This document shows positions 37,172 to 47,528 of a stretch of DNA of 64,000 nt, piece after piece. The notes beneath the pieces are model-generated. The model saw nothing but the letters and a program-made list of their open reading frames with translations, was not told where the DNA came from and made no database searches. The stretch is from contig NZ_MPNT01000004.1 in the NCBI RefSeq assembly GCF_001907675.1, forward strand, positions 62,001 to 126,000. Direction: 5' to 3'. A program made the position numbers and the translations under genes. The stretch comes from Mycobacterium paraffinicum. Lineage in GTDB: Bacteria; Actinomycetota; Actinomycetes; Mycobacteriales; Mycobacteriaceae. Each line of letters starts with the position of its first letter. Within the stretch, counting starts at the first letter, position 1.

Positions 37172-38704
37172 TCACCGCTCACCCTCGGCGACCGGCAGGG
37201 TGAGCCGGAACGCGGCACCGCCGTCGTGCGGCACACACACCAGCTCCCCGCCGTGGGCCCGCGCCAGCGCCCGGGCGATCGGCAGGCCCAAACCGGCGCC
37301 GCCGTGGTCGCGGCCGCGCCCCGCGTCGAGGCGCACCAGGCGCTCGAAGATCCGCTCACGCTCGTCGTCGGGAATCCCGGGGCCGCTGTCGGTGACGGTC
37401 ACCTCGGCGGCACCATCGTGCCGCCGGACGTCGATCCCGATGGTGCCTCCGGTCGGCGTGTAGCGGCGGGCGTTGTCGAGGAGATTGGACAGGACCTGCG
37501 CGAGCCGTGTGGGGTCCGCGTTGACCTTGAGATCTGCCGCGCCCGTGCGACTGACGGTGAGTTGCGGCGCGAGCATGGCGGCCCGGTCGGCTTCGACGTC
37601 CGCGACCGCGGCCAGGTCGACGTCGCGGGTCTCCAACGGCAGCCCGGCATCGATGCGACTCAGATCCAGCATGTCCGAGACGAGCCGCCCGGCGCGGCGG
37701 GCGTCGGACAACAACAGGTTGGCCCGGCGATATTGGCCCTGCGCCACGTCATCGCCCCGATCCGGGGTGGCGTTGTTGGCGAGCTGCTCGGCGGCGACCT
37801 GAATCCCGGCGATCGGGGTGCGCAGCTCGTGGGCGGCGTCGACGAGGAAGCGCCGGGTGGCGGTCTCGGCGCGCTGGGCGGCATCCGCCGCCCGCTGGGC
37901 CCGTCGCTCGGACGCCTCCAACGCGTCCAACATCCCGTCGAAAGCGCTTGCGGCACGGCCAAGCTCGGTGTTGGCCCGGTCCGGGCGCAGCCGTCGACCG
38001 CGATCGCCCGTCCGGATGTCGTTGGCCAGCGCCGTCAGCCGGTCCAACGGGCGCAACGCCACCCGGCTGACTGCCACCAACAACAGGGCGGCGGTGAGGA
38101 GGGTCACCGCGCCGGCCCCGAGCATCAGCAGGCGCAGCTGGTGCGTCACCTGCGTGGTTTGCGTCGTGTCGGCGACCAGGATCACCCGGGAGCCATCCGG
38201 CAGCGGACGCACCACGGCCGTCGCGGTGGCGTCCGGCGGCGGGGGCGGCCAGGGCGGAATGCCGGGCGGCGGGGGCGGCGGCGGCCAGGGCGGAACGCCG
38301 GGCGGCGCAAAGTTCGGGTCGGGCGCCCACGGTGGCGGCGGCGCGAAGGGCGGCGGGGGCGGCAAGGGCGGAAAGGGCGGCGGGGCAACGGGACCGGCAA
38401 CGGTGTCGGGACTGATGCCGCGGTCGCCGTACGTTGCGCCGTCGGCGGTGACCAGCAGTGCCCGCACACCGCCGCCGTTGAGTTCGGCGGCCAGCAGATC
38501 GGGCGAGGTGTGTGCCGCGTCCAGCGCCTCGGCCCGCGACGCGGCCGCGAGCAGCCGGTCGTGCAGGTTTCGGCGAGCCAGAACGCCCAGGCTGACGTCG
38601 ACGGTGACGCCGAGCACCACCAACAGCAGGGCGAGCAACGCCACCACCACCAGCGTCACCCGGCGCTGCAGGGACGGGGTTCGAGTCGTGGGCGCGGCCG
38701 TCAT
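37172..38704 (-). CDS. Sensor histidine kinase with polyproline extracytoplasmic loop
   Basis: This 510-aa membrane kinase has TM1 at about 16-39, an extracytoplasmic loop, TM2 at about 191-213 and a HAMP region. The dimerisation domain holds His292 in FLVDAAHELRTP, and the ATPase domain has NLLDNARRYTP, DSGPGIP and GGAGLGLPIA. Residues 104-158 of the loop are dominated by polyproline, including a repeat of G(V/I)PPWPPPPP. ATG 38704 overlaps the stop of the response-regulator gene (ATGA), so the two are co-translated. It probably senses an envelope signal and phosphorylates the regulator. It has no counterpart between Rv1488 and Rv1491c in M. tuberculosis. Confidence 0.92.
   Translation of the reverse strand: MTAAPTTRTPSLQRRVTLVVVALLALLLVVLGVTVDVSLGVLARRNLHDRLLAAASRAEALDAAHTSPDLLAAELNGGGVRALLVTADGATYGDRGISPDTVAGPVAPPPFPPLPPPPPFAPPPPWAPDPNFAPPGVPPWPPPPPPPGIPPWPPPPPDATATAVVRPLPDGSRVILVADTTQTTQVTHQLRLLMLGAGAVTLLTAALLLVAVSRVALRPLDRLTALANDIRTGDRGRRLRPDRANTELGRAASAFDGMLDALEASERRAQRAADAAQRAETATRRFLVDAAHELRTPIAGIQVAAEQLANNATPDRGDDVAQGQYRRANLLLSDARRAGRLVSDMLDLSRIDAGLPLETRDVDLAAVADVEADRAAMLAPQLTVSRTGAADLKVNADPTRLAQVLSNLLDNARRYTPTGGTIGIDVRRHDGAAEVTVTDSGPGIPDDERERIFERLVRLDAGRGRDHGGAGLGLPIARALARAHGGELVCVPHDGGAAFRLTLPVAEGER
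38231..38395 (-). repeat. Proline-codon repeat region inside the sensor kinase gene
   Basis: This GC-rich tract encodes the Pro-rich part of the sensor loop. It contains near-identical units encoding G(V/I)PPWPPPPP. Such tracts can expand or shrink by slippage in steps of three bases without breaking the frame, so length variation between strains is likely. Confidence 0.6.
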
Positions 38705-39414
38705 GATCGCCGGGGCTGCAGCCGGTAGCCGATGCCGCGGACGGTGTGCAGTATCCGCGGCCCGTGGGCTTCGAGCTTGCGCCGCAAGCCGCTGATGTGC
38801 ACCTGGACCAGGTTGGGGTCGTAGGCGTCGTACCCCCACACCGCGTTCAGGATCTGGCCGGCGCTGACGATGCGGCCGCGCTGCTCCACCAGAAAGGCCA
38901 GCAGCCGCAGCTCGGTTGCCGTCAGATCGAGGCGACTACCGCCGCGCGCGGCCACGCCGGCGTCGGCGTCCAGCATCAGGTCGCCGACCTGGACCACCTG
39001 CGGCAGCCGTCCGCGTCGGCGCAACACCGCCCCGACCCGCGACACCAATTCGGCCAGCTCGAACGGCTTGATCACGTAGTCGTCCGCGCCACCGTCCAAG
39101 CCCCGCAGCCGATCCTGCAGGCCGTCGCGCGCCGTAATCAAGACGATCCCGACGTCGCCCCAGTCGCGGATGACATCGATGAGGTCGAAGCCGTCGCGTC
39201 CCGGCAGCATGACGTCGAGCACCACCAGGTCTGGGCGCAGCCCGTCGAGCACTTCCTCCAACCCGTCGCCGTCACAACGGCCGACGGTGTGATAGCCGAC
39301 GTCGGTGAGCGCCTCGCCCACCATTTCGCGAATCGTCTCGGAGTCTTCGACCACCAGAACCCGCGGCGTGCCGACGCTGAAGCGGCCGGCCGCCACACGC
39401 GGGCAGTTCGTCAT
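38701..39414 (-). CDS. OmpR/PhoB-family response regulator
   Basis: This 237-aa regulator has a receiver domain with the acidic pocket VVEDSE near 21-26, phospho-acceptor Asp67 in VVLDVMLPG and Lys116 in YVIKPFE. A winged-helix DNA-binding domain follows, with LTATELRLLAFLVEQRG and VHISGLRRKLE. ATG 39414 gives the standard length; the open frame runs to 39558 but crosses the promoter. The regulator is encoded directly upstream of its kinase. TTCAGG-type repeats ahead of its own gene and two Pro-rich genes are the likely binding sites, which would make it autoregulated. Confidence 0.92.
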   Translation of the reverse strand: MTNCPRVAAGRFSVGTPRVLVVEDSETIREMVGEALTDVGYHTVGRCDGDGLEEVLDGLRPDLVVLDVMLPGRDGFDLIDVIRDWGDVGIVLITARDGLQDRLRGLDGGADDYVIKPFELAELVSRVGAVLRRRGRLPQVVQVGDLMLDADAGVAARGGSRLDLTATELRLLAFLVEQRGRIVSAGQILNAVWGYDAYDPNLVQVHISGLRRKLEAHGPRILHTVRGIGYRLQPRRS

Positions 39415-39420
39415 GACTCC

Positions 39421-39451
39421 ATTGTCGCGCCGGTCCTGAAACGAACCTGAA
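39421..39451 (-). promoter_or_regulatory. Response-regulator box 2, facing the regulator gene
   Basis: Read on the minus strand, TTCAGG occurs at 39451-39446 and again at 39440-39435, an 11-bp period. A -10-like GACAAT follows at 39426-39421, six bases before the ATG at 39414, so the mRNA is probably leaderless or nearly so. The box is the mirror image of box 3 across a 9-bp gap, giving four half-sites in the divergent promoter. Confidence 0.6.
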
Positions 39452-39460
39452 GCCCGCATC

Positions 39461-39492
39461 TTCAGGTCCACCTCAGTTCCGGCTCCTACCGT
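39461..39492 (+). promoter_or_regulatory. Response-regulator box 3, facing the Pro-rich membrane protein gene
   Basis: TTCAGG at 39461-39466 is followed after 5 bp by the imperfect copy CTCAGT at 39472-39477. The -10 TACCGT lies at 39487-39492, with the same 15-bp offset as in box 1. Eight bases separate the -10 from the ATG at 39501, which predicts a leaderless transcript. Confidence 0.62.
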
Positions 39493-39500
39493 CCGGTGCC

Positions 39501-39869
39501 ATGACCACAAACGACGAAATCGACACCAGTTCCCCGCCACCGGCGGGCCATCAACCACCTCAGCCCCGCCGCCACTCCACCGGCGTCGTGGTCGGCGCCG
39601 GGGTGGCGGGCGCGCTCATCGGCGCCGTCGGCACCATCGCGGCGATCGCCTTCGCCTGGATCATCAGCGCGGGCTCGCCCGGTCTGCCGCCGCTGCCGGG
39701 TCCGCCGCCGATGATGGCACTGCATCCGGGCCCACCGCCCCCGCCGATGGGTGGTCCCATGCCCGGAGGCTTCGGGTTCGCGCCGCCGCCCGGGCCGCCG
39801 CGGGGCTACGTCCCGCCGCCGCCCGGCGAGGCATTGCAGCCGCCGCCCTCCCCCGCGCCGCACAGCTGA
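39501..39869 (+). CDS. Small membrane protein with Pro-rich extracytoplasmic tail
   Basis: This 122-aa protein has a short hydrophilic Pro-containing N-terminus, one membrane helix (about 29-56, VVVGAGVAGALIGAVGTIAA) and a tail of Pro, Gly and Met runs ending PPPSPAPHS. ATG 39501 lies eight bases after a -10 element, so translation is probably leaderless. It shares its membrane-helix region (RR..TGV..AG.AG..IGA) with the protein at 39969 and is probably a paralogue. It is divergent from the response-regulator gene and shares the box cluster with it. The function is unknown. Confidence 0.72.
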   Translation: MTTNDEIDTSSPPPAGHQPPQPRRHSTGVVVGAGVAGALIGAVGTIAAIAFAWIISAGSPGLPPLPGPPPMMALHPGPPPPPMGGPMPGGFGFAPPPGPPRGYVPPPPGEALQPPPSPAPHS

Positions 39870-39870
39870 C

Positions 39871-39917
39871 CGGCCCGCCGCCGTCACGATCCGCCGAATC
39901 GTGACGGCGGCGGGCCG
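39871..39917 (+). terminator. Strong 20-bp stem hairpin terminator
   Basis: A perfect 20-bp inverted repeat (39871-39890 and 39898-39917) with a 7-nt loop begins two bases after the stop of the Pro-rich gene. It has no U-tract, as in I-shaped mycobacterial terminators. It would isolate the 39501 transcript from the following gene. Confidence 0.8.
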
Positions 39918-39968
39918 TCTCGCCAGTAGCGTCTGAAGTCAACGACATCCGACCACCGGGAGAGCCGC

Positions 39969-40241
39969 ATGACCTCGGACAACATCGGAACCCGCCGCTT
40001 CCCCACCGGCGTCGCCATCGTCGCCGGTCTGGCCGGCCTGATACTCGGCGCGTTGGCCACCTTCGCGATCACGGGGCTGGTGTGGACGGTCCGCGTTCAA
40101 CTCCCCCCGCCGCCATACCCGCCGCCGCTGTCCTCGCAGCCGGTGGGCGGGGGCGGCTGCATTTACACCGCGCCGCCCGCACCGACGTCCGCGCCGGGCG
40201 TCGTGCCCGCGCCACCGTTGCCGCCGGCGCCGCACGCGTAA
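39969..40241 (+). CDS. Small Pro-rich membrane protein, paralogue of the 39501 product
   Basis: This 90-aa protein has one membrane helix (about 13-40) and a Pro-rich tail with a Gly/Cys patch (VGGGGCIY). The helix region resembles that of the 39501 protein (RRFPTGVAIVAGLAGLILGAL against RRHSTGVVVGAGVAGALIGAV, with short gaps). ATG 39969 follows CCGGGAGAGCCGC. A TANNNT element, TAGCGT, lies at 39927-39932, but no TTCAGG box is seen, so control differs from its paralogue. Its stop lies two bases before the start of the next gene, suggesting co-transcription. Confidence 0.7.
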   Translation: MTSDNIGTRRFPTGVAIVAGLAGLILGALATFAITGLVWTVRVQLPPPPYPPPLSSQPVGGGGCIYTAPPAPTSAPGVVPAPPLPPAPHA

Positions 40242-40243
40242 CG

Positions 40244-40711
40244 GTGTCGTCTCTCCCCGAGCTCGCCGGACGATTGCTCCGGTCGCGCCGACTCATGCGC
40301 GCGCCGATCTGGCTCTTCAAGGCCCGCGCGGGCGCGCTGTTCGGATCGCGCATGCTGATGCTCGAGCACACCGGTCGCAACTCGGGCGCGCGGCGCCATG
40401 CCGTCCTCGAGGTGGTCGACCACCCCGACCCGGCCACCTACGTCGTGGCCTCCGGCTTCGGCCGCAAAGCCCAGTGGTTCCGCAACATTGAGGCCGACCC
40501 GCGGGTGCGCGTCGACGCGGGCAGCCGTGCGCCCCGACGAGCCACGGCGCGGGTGATGACACAAGATGAGGCGGATCGCGTCCTGGCCGCCTATCGCAGC
40601 CGTCACCCGAAGGCGTGGGAGCGGATGCGGCCCGTGTTGGAGGGCACGCTCGGCGCTTCGATCACCGCCACCGGCGCCCCGCTGCCGTTGGTCGAGCTGC
40701 GCCTCGACTAG
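40244..40711 (+). CDS. Deazaflavin (F420)-dependent nitroreductase-family protein
   Basis: This 155-aa protein is of the DUF385/Ddn-like split-barrel family, which uses cofactor F420 to reduce quinones or other substrates in mycobacteria. The typical core LEHTGRNSGARRHAVLEVVDH, followed by YVVASGFGRKAQWFRNIEADP, is clear. GTG 40244 is two bases after the stop of the previous gene; the open frame extends upstream only through that gene. It is convergent with the DoxX gene, overlapping by four bases. The natural substrate is unknown. Confidence 0.82.
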   Translation: MSSLPELAGRLLRSRRLMRAPIWLFKARAGALFGSRMLMLEHTGRNSGARRHAVLEVVDHPDPATYVVASGFGRKAQWFRNIEADPRVRVDAGSRAPRRATARVMTQDEADRVLAAYRSRHPKAWERMRPVLEGTLGASITATGAPLPLVELRLD

Positions 40712-41064
40712 GTGCGGTCGGGACCCTTGGCCGTCATAACGGCGAAGGTCGCCAGGAACATGGCCGCCGGGAGGGCGTTGGCGACCTTGTCCCGCACCCG
40801 GATGTGCGCACCGAGCGCCAAGACGAAATAGAGCGTCAGCATCGCCGTCGTCAGCCTCGCCAGGGCGGGGAAGCGGGTCACCGACAGCAAGCCCACCGCC
40901 GCGGCCGCCTTCACCACCGGCAGCACGGGCCGGACGTTTTCCGGCAGGCCGACGTCATCCAGAACCTTCTTGATGGGAGCCACCTGCACGCCGCACAGCA
41001 CCGCGTCCACGGCATGGAACGCGCCGAGCGCGACGTAGGTCTTCGGCGAAGTGAAAACGCTCAT
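40708..41064 (-). CDS. DoxX-like membrane protein
   Basis: This 118-aa protein has four hydrophobic segments and the DoxX_2-type pattern (GLPENVRPVLPVVKAAAAVGLL and LYFVLALGAHIRVRD). DoxX-like proteins are small membrane proteins linked to redox defence in some mycobacteria. The ATG at 41064 lies 9 bp after the SPFH gene stop, so it is probably the last gene of the NfeD-SPFH operon. The stop overlaps the converging F420-type gene by four bases. Confidence 0.78.
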   Translation of the reverse strand: MSVFTSPKTYVALGAFHAVDAVLCGVQVAPIKKVLDDVGLPENVRPVLPVVKAAAAVGLLSVTRFPALARLTTAMLTLYFVLALGAHIRVRDKVANALPAAMFLATFAVMTAKGPDRT

Positions 41065-41073
41065 GGAGCAATC

Positions 41074-42219
41074 CTATTGAGCCAACTGCGGCGGCGCCCC
41101 GGGCGGCGTGCCATCCAGCGGCTGGCGGGCGCTCGCCTCGGCCTTGGCCACCGCCTGCGCGATCGCGGGATCGGTCTCGGTGGAGAACCAGTCGGCGATC
41201 TCCGCGTCGTCGTCGGCGCTGTGCTTGGGTGCGTCCTCGACCGGTGACGGTTGGAACCTGAACACGCCGTCCTCGCCGGGAGTGCCCAGCAGTTTGGTGA
41301 ATCCCTGCAACGCCGCGCCGAAGTCGCTGGGCACCACCCAGACCTTGTTGGCGTCACCGCGGGCCATTTCGGGCAGCGTCTGCAGGTACTGGTAGGCCAG
41401 CATCTCCGGGGTGGGCCTGCCGGCCTTGATCGCGGCGAAGGTCTTCTCGATGGCCTTGGCCTGCCCCTGCGCCCGCAGGTAGGCGGCGGCGCGCTCACCC
41501 TGGGCGCGCAGCATCCGGGACTGCCGGTCGGCCTCGGCGGCCAGGATGGCGGCCTGCTTGGCGCCCTCGGCGGCCAGGATCTGCGCCTGCTTGGCGCCCT
41601 CGGCCTGTGTGATCGCGGCCTGCCGGTTCCCTTCGGCGGTCAGGATCATCGCCCGCTTCTCACGGTCGGCCTTCATCTGCTTTTCCATCGAGGCCTGAAT
41701 CGACGGCGGCGGGTCGATGCTGCGCAGCTCGACCCGCGCGACCCGTAGGCCCCAGCGGCCGGTCGCCTCGTCGAGGACGCCGCGCAGCTGCCCGTTGATC
41801 ATGTCGCGGGAGGTCAGGGTTTGCTCGAGCGTCATTCCGCCGACCACGTTGCGCAGGGTGGTGGTGGTGAGCTGCTCGACGCCGACGATGTAGTTGCTGA
41901 TCTCGTAGACGGCGGCCTGCGGGACGGTGACCTGGAAGTAGACCACGGTGTCGATGTTCAGCGTCAGGTTGTCCTCGGTGATCACCGGCTGCGGCGGGAA
42001 CGACACCACCCGCTCACGCAGGTCCACCCGGGCGCGCACCCGGTCGATGAACGGCACCAACAACGTCAGCTGACCACTGACCGTCCGGCTATACCGCCCC
42101 AGCCGCTCGATCACCGCGGCCTCGGCCTGCGGTATCAGGGCGACCGACTTGGCCACCACGACTATGGCGAATATCACCAGGACGGCCAACAACACCAAAC
42201 CAGCAACCGCACCTTGCAC
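41074..42219 (-). CDS. SPFH/band 7 membrane scaffold protein (QmcA-like)
   Basis: This 381-aa stomatin/prohibitin-type protein has an N-terminal membrane helix (LVLLAVLVIFAIVVVAKSVAL), an SPFH domain with IERLGRYSRTVSGQLTLLVPFIDRV and a long Ala/Gln/Glu-rich coiled coil around residues 180-265. It matches M. tuberculosis Rv1488 in family and neighbourhood. SPFH proteins form large rings that organise membrane domains and regulate proteases. GTG 42219 is used. The NfeD partner lies 36 bp upstream in the same operon, the usual pairing. Confidence 0.9.
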   Translation of the reverse strand: MQGAVAGLVLLAVLVIFAIVVVAKSVALIPQAEAAVIERLGRYSRTVSGQLTLLVPFIDRVRARVDLRERVVSFPPQPVITEDNLTLNIDTVVYFQVTVPQAAVYEISNYIVGVEQLTTTTLRNVVGGMTLEQTLTSRDMINGQLRGVLDEATGRWGLRVARVELRSIDPPPSIQASMEKQMKADREKRAMILTAEGNRQAAITQAEGAKQAQILAAEGAKQAAILAAEADRQSRMLRAQGERAAAYLRAQGQAKAIEKTFAAIKAGRPTPEMLAYQYLQTLPEMARGDANKVWVVPSDFGAALQGFTKLLGTPGEDGVFRFQPSPVEDAPKHSADDDAEIADWFSTETDPAIAQAVAKAEASARQPLDGTPPGAPPQLAQ

Positions 42220-42255
42220 GGGAGTTCCTCTCTCTCACAGCGTCTCTCGCATCCG

Positions 42256-42693
42256 TTATGGACTGCTCTTGAAGACCACCGCCGTGGCGCCGTCGATCTG
42301 CAAGACGGTGACCGACTCCCCCGGTTCGTAGACATCGCCCTCGTTGAGCGGACGCGCCGTCCACACCTCGCCGTCGAGCTTCACCTGGCCCTCGTCGCGG
42401 CCAATCCGCTCGAGCACCAGCGCCTTCTTGCCTTCCAACGCCTCGATACCCAGTCGCGGCGCGTGCGCGGGCGTCAGTCGCCGCCGCAGCGCCGGGCGAA
42501 CCAGCACCAAGAGCAGCACGGAGACGATGAGGAACACCGTCCCGTCCGCCCAGCCTGGCCAGTCCGTCAGCCAGCTGGTGATTGCCGCCGCCAGCGCCCC
42601 GCCGCCGAGCATCACCAAAAACAGATGGCCGGTGAGCGCCTCCGCACCGGCAAGCACCAGCGCGAATATTAGCCAAAGCACCGCAGCGTGCAT
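42256..42693 (-). CDS. NfeD-like membrane protein
   Basis: This 145-aa protein has three hydrophobic segments and a C-terminal OB-fold domain ([24 protein letters not shown] and [14 protein letters not shown]), the layout of short NfeD proteins. It matches Rv1487. NfeD works with SPFH proteins in membrane microdomains. ATG 42693 gives [20 protein letters not shown]; an upstream open frame to 42735 is ignored. It is divergent from the leaderless gene at 42751. Confidence 0.88.
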   Translation of the reverse strand: MHAAVLWLIFALVLAGAEALTGHLFLVMLGGGALAAAITSWLTDWPGWADGTVFLIVSVLLLVLVRPALRRRLTPAHAPRLGIEALEGKKALVLERIGRDEGQVKLDGEVWTARPLNEGDVYEPGESVTVLQIDGATAVVFKSSP

Positions 42694-42736
42694 GCGGTCA
42701 GAATACGCGTGATCGGCCTTTGCCGGGCAAAACAAC

Positions 42737-42742
42737 TACACT
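42737..42742 (+). promoter_or_regulatory. -10 element for a leaderless transcript
   Basis: TACACT (TANNNT) ends eight bases before GTG 42751. No ribosome binding site precedes that GTG, and the downstream protein begins [11 protein letters not shown]. The spacing predicts that transcription starts at the initiation codon. Confidence 0.55.
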
Positions 42743-42750
42743 GCGGAATC

Positions 42751-43677
42751 GTGTGGTGTCCCAGTGTCTCGCTGTCCCTGTGGGCCAATGCCTGGCTCGC
42801 GGGCAAGGCCGCGCCCGACGACGTCTTGGACGCGTTATCGGTATGGGCTGCAAAGCAATCGGTCACCGCGTATGATGCGGTCGCCGCAGGCCACACCGGG
42901 CTGCCGTGGCCGGATGTGAACGACGCCGGGACCGTGACGCTGCTGCAGACGCTGCGCGCCGCGGTCGGCCGGTCGGCGCCCACCGCGAACGGTCCGGGGC
43001 CGCTGCTCGGAACCATCAATGTGCTTTTGCCCGTGCCCGGGGATGTGCGCGGGCTGGCCCCGGGGACGCAGTTCGAGCACGACGCCCTGGCCGCGGGCGA
43101 GGCGATCATCATCGCCAACCCGAACGATCCAAGCGCCGCCGTCGGCCTGGTCCCCGAGTTCTCCTACGACGAAGAGGCGGCGGACTTCCCGGAATTGTGC
43201 GCGCTGTCCTGGACGGTGTACTCCCTGCCGGGCGCGCCGGTGCTCGACCACTACGAGCTCGGGGACGCCGAATACACGCTGCGGTCCGCGGTCCGGTCGG
43301 CCGCCGACGCGCTCGGCGCCGTGGGCCTGGGATCGGCCGCGGCCGACGTCGAGGATCCGCGCGGACTCGTCGAGCAGTTACTGGAATCCGCACGGCAGCA
43401 CAGGATTCCGGATCATGCGCCGTCCCGCGCGCTGCGCGTGCTGGAGAACGCCGCGCACGTCGACGCGATCATCGCGGTCAGCGCCGGACTCAGCCGCTCC
43501 CCCGACTCGCCGGATCGCTTCACCGCGCCCGTCGTTGCCGTTCCGGAACCGTTCGGCACGCAATCTTCTTCGGAGGCACGCATCGCCAGCGACGCGTTGC
43601 GGCCGCTGACCGCCGTCGTGCGTTCGGCGCGGATGGCCGCCGTCACCGCGATCCTGCACTCGGCGTGGGCTGACTAA
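42751..43677 (+). CDS. Conserved mycobacterial protein of unknown function (Rv1486c-like)
   Basis: This 308-aa soluble protein has no domain I can name. It starts [29 protein letters not shown] and matches my recollection of M. tuberculosis Rv1486c in opening sequence and position. It is rich in Ala, Pro and acidic residues and has no signal or membrane segment. GTG 42751 is chosen from that similarity and from the leaderless -10 element; an ATG at 42688 overlaps the divergent NfeD gene. It is convergent with the ferrochelatase gene, overlapping by four bases. Confidence 0.85.
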   Translation: MWCPSVSLSLWANAWLAGKAAPDDVLDALSVWAAKQSVTAYDAVAAGHTGLPWPDVNDAGTVTLLQTLRAAVGRSAPTANGPGPLLGTINVLLPVPGDVRGLAPGTQFEHDALAAGEAIIIANPNDPSAAVGLVPEFSYDEEAADFPELCALSWTVYSLPGAPVLDHYELGDAEYTLRSAVRSAADALGAVGLGSAAADVEDPRGLVEQLLESARQHRIPDHAPSRALRVLENAAHVDAIIAVSAGLSRSPDSPDRFTAPVVAVPEPFGTQSSSEARIASDALRPLTAVVRSARMAAVTAILHSAWAD

Positions 43678-44711
43678 CGCTTTTCGGCCGCAACACAGTG
43701 CGGCGGGCGGCACGGCTCGCCGTCGACGCTCGCGAGACAACCGGGCACCGGATCCGGGCCGGCCACCCGCTGGGCCGGGTAGCCGTACCGCAGTTCGTCG
43801 ATCAGGTCCGCCGCCATTTGCGCGAAACGCGGGTGAGCGTTGGGCGTGGCGGCGCGCACCAGCGCCACGCCTGCCGACTCCGCCAGTGATCGGAGTTCTT
43901 CGTCGAGATCCCAGACCACCTCGATGTGGTCGGCCACGAATCCGATGGGGCAGACGATCACGGCCTTGGTGCCGGCCGCCGCCAGGGCCGCCAGCCGGTC
44001 GGCGATGTCGGGCTCCAGCCACGCAACCTGGGGCGGCCCGGACCGCGACTGCCACGCCAGGTCGTATTCGGCGTATCCGGCTGCTGCCGCGACCAGGCTT
44101 GCAGCGTAGGCGACTTGGCGGCTGTACAGCCGCGGGCCCAACCGCTCGTCGGCGGCGACGGGAATCGAATGCGCGGTGAACACCAGCCTGGCGTCGGCCT
44201 GCTGCTCGGCGGTCAAGGCACCCGCGGCCGCTCCGATCGTGTCGGCGAAAATCTGCACGAATCGCGGATGGTCGAAATAAGGCCTGATCTTTACCAATTG
44301 GGGCGCCTCGGGGCCGGCTGCCCGACGGGCGCGGGCGATGTCTTCGACGTATTGCGTGCAGCTGGAGTAGCCACTCCATGCCGACGTAGTGAATACCGCG
44401 GCGCGGCGAACCCCGTTGTCCCGCATGGTCGAAACGATGTTTTCGACGTAAGGTTCCCAGTTGCGGTTGCCGAAATACACCGGCAGGTTCAGTCCGCGAT
44501 TATGCAACTCGGCTTCCAGCTGCGCGACCAGGGCGCGGTTGATCCTGTTGATCGGTGACACCCCGCCGAAATGCAGGTAGTGCTCGGCGACGTCGTCCAG
44601 GCGTTCGGGCGGCACGTTGCGCCCCCGGGTGACGTTCTCCAGGAACGGCCGCACCTGCTCGGGCCCCTCCGGGCCGCCGAAGGACAGCAGCAGGACGGCG
44701 TCGAATTCCAT
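43674..44711 (-). CDS. hemZ: Coproporphyrin/protoporphyrin ferrochelatase
   Basis: This 345-aa enzyme inserts iron into a porphyrin in haem synthesis. In actinobacteria the substrate is probably coproporphyrin III. It begins [20 protein letters not shown] and contains LVFTAHSIP with the metal-inserting His, followed by [17 protein letters not shown]-terminal Cys residues ([17 protein letters not shown]) fit the [2Fe-2S] site described for the M. tuberculosis enzyme. ATG 44711 gives the family length of about 344. It lies 23 bp after inhA and may be the last gene of the fabG1-inhA-hemZ operon. Confidence 0.95.
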   Translation of the reverse strand: MEFDAVLLLSFGGPEGPEQVRPFLENVTRGRNVPPERLDDVAEHYLHFGGVSPINRINRALVAQLEAELHNRGLNLPVYFGNRNWEPYVENIVSTMRDNGVRRAAVFTTSAWSGYSSCTQYVEDIARARRAAGPEAPQLVKIRPYFDHPRFVQIFADTIGAAAGALTAEQQADARLVFTAHSIPVAADERLGPRLYSRQVAYAASLVAAAAGYAEYDLAWQSRSGPPQVAWLEPDIADRLAALAAAGTKAVIVCPIGFVADHIEVVWDLDEELRSLAESAGVALVRAATPNAHPRFAQMAADLIDELRYGYPAQRVAGPDPVPGCLASVDGEPCRPPHCVAAEKR

Positions 44712-44734
44712 TATGGGCTGGAGCAATTCCGCTT

Positions 44735-46356
<1,622 letters not shown>

Positions 46357-46474
46357 CCTCGGTTTGGTCGCCCCGAAATCGCCCCGGGCCGCGCCGAGTG
46401 TGGGCCCTAAGTACGAGATCGGGCCGCAAAACGTCCGTATCCCCCACGCTCGACGGAGCGGGCCAAGACCCAAG

Positions 46475-47482
46475 CTACGTCGGCAGGCGGCGGTTGATGA
46501 GCAGCGCCGCGAGCGCGGCGAGCGCCAACACCAACGCCCCGAGCCGAACCCAGCCCACGCTGGCGTCGCCCTTGATGGTCTCGTAGCCGATCTGCTGCTG
46601 CAGCGTCGCGTAGACCGCCTTCAGCTCGGCGAGGCTCGCGGCGTTGTACCAACTCCCGCCGGAGAGCTCGGCGACCTTCTTCATCGTCGTGTCGTCGACG
46701 GGCACCGGCTGGCGCTGGTCGTTGATCTCGACGAAGCCGTACGGGGTGCCGAACGAGATGGTCGAGATGGGCACGCCCTGGTCCTTGGCGGTGCGCGCGG
46801 CGGTGAAGGCGCCCTTCGGATTGTCCGGATTGGTCGGCATCGTCTCCTTGCCGTCGGAGAACAGCACGATGCGCGCCGGCGGCGGCTTGTCCCCGCCGCC
46901 GATCACCGCGCCGACCGTCGCGATCGCCTGCAGCGCGGTGAAGATGCCCTCTCCGGTGGCGGTCCGGTCGGCGAACTGCAGCCTGTCCAGCGCGTTCTTG
47001 GTCGCGTCGCGGTTCGTCGTCGGCGACACCAGCACCGTGGCCGTGCCCGCATACTCGATCAGCCCCAGGTTGATGCCCGGGGTCAGCTCGTCGGCGAACT
47101 GCTTGGCCGCCTCCTGCGCGGCCGCCATCCGGTTCGGCTGCACGTCGGTGGCGCGCATCGACTGCGACACGTCGATCACCAGCATCACCACCGCCCGGTT
47201 GCGGGGAATGCGGACGTCGTTGGTCGGCCCGGCCATCGCGATGGTGAACAGCACCAGCGACGCGACCAGCAGGATCGCCGGCACGTGGCGCCAACGCGAA
47301 GGCCGTTGGGGCGCAACGCTTTCCAGCAGCTCCATGTTGGCGAAGCGCAGCATCCGCCGCTGCCGGGCCAGCTGCATGAGGATGTACATCGCGGCCAGCG
47401 CGAACACGACCAGGAGGAAAAGGAAGAACCAGGAGTGTTCGAACCCGGACAGCGAGATCGCGCCGAGCAATGGCAATGTCAT
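46475..47482 (-). CDS. VWA-domain membrane protein (Rv1481-like)
   Basis: This 335-aa protein has N-terminal membrane segments (about 17-37 and 67-85), a von Willebrand A domain with the metal site DVSQS at residues 104-108, and a C-terminal membrane helix ([18 protein letters not shown]). It matches M. tuberculosis Rv1481. With the DUF58 and MoxR1 genes just upstream it forms a MoxR-VWA module of the kind that acts as a chaperone or assembly system for envelope or metal-containing proteins. The next gene downstream is fabG1, 133 bp away. Confidence 0.92.
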   Translation of the reverse strand: MTLPLLGAISLSGFEHSWFFLFLLVVFALAAMYILMQLARQRRMLRFANMELLESVAPQRPSRWRHVPAILLVASLVLFTIAMAGPTNDVRIPRNRAVVMLVIDVSQSMRATDVQPNRMAAAQEAAKQFADELTPGINLGLIEYAGTATVLVSPTTNRDATKNALDRLQFADRTATGEGIFTALQAIATVGAVIGGGDKPPPARIVLFSDGKETMPTNPDNPKGAFTAARTAKDQGVPISTISFGTPYGFVEINDQRQPVPVDDTTMKKVAELSGGSWYNAASLAELKAVYATLQQQIGYETIKGDASVGWVRLGALVLALAALAALLINRRLPT

Positions 47483-47528
47483 AACGAAACCGTCTTGGTG
47501 TGTCTGTGCGCCTCGGTCAAAATGGCCG

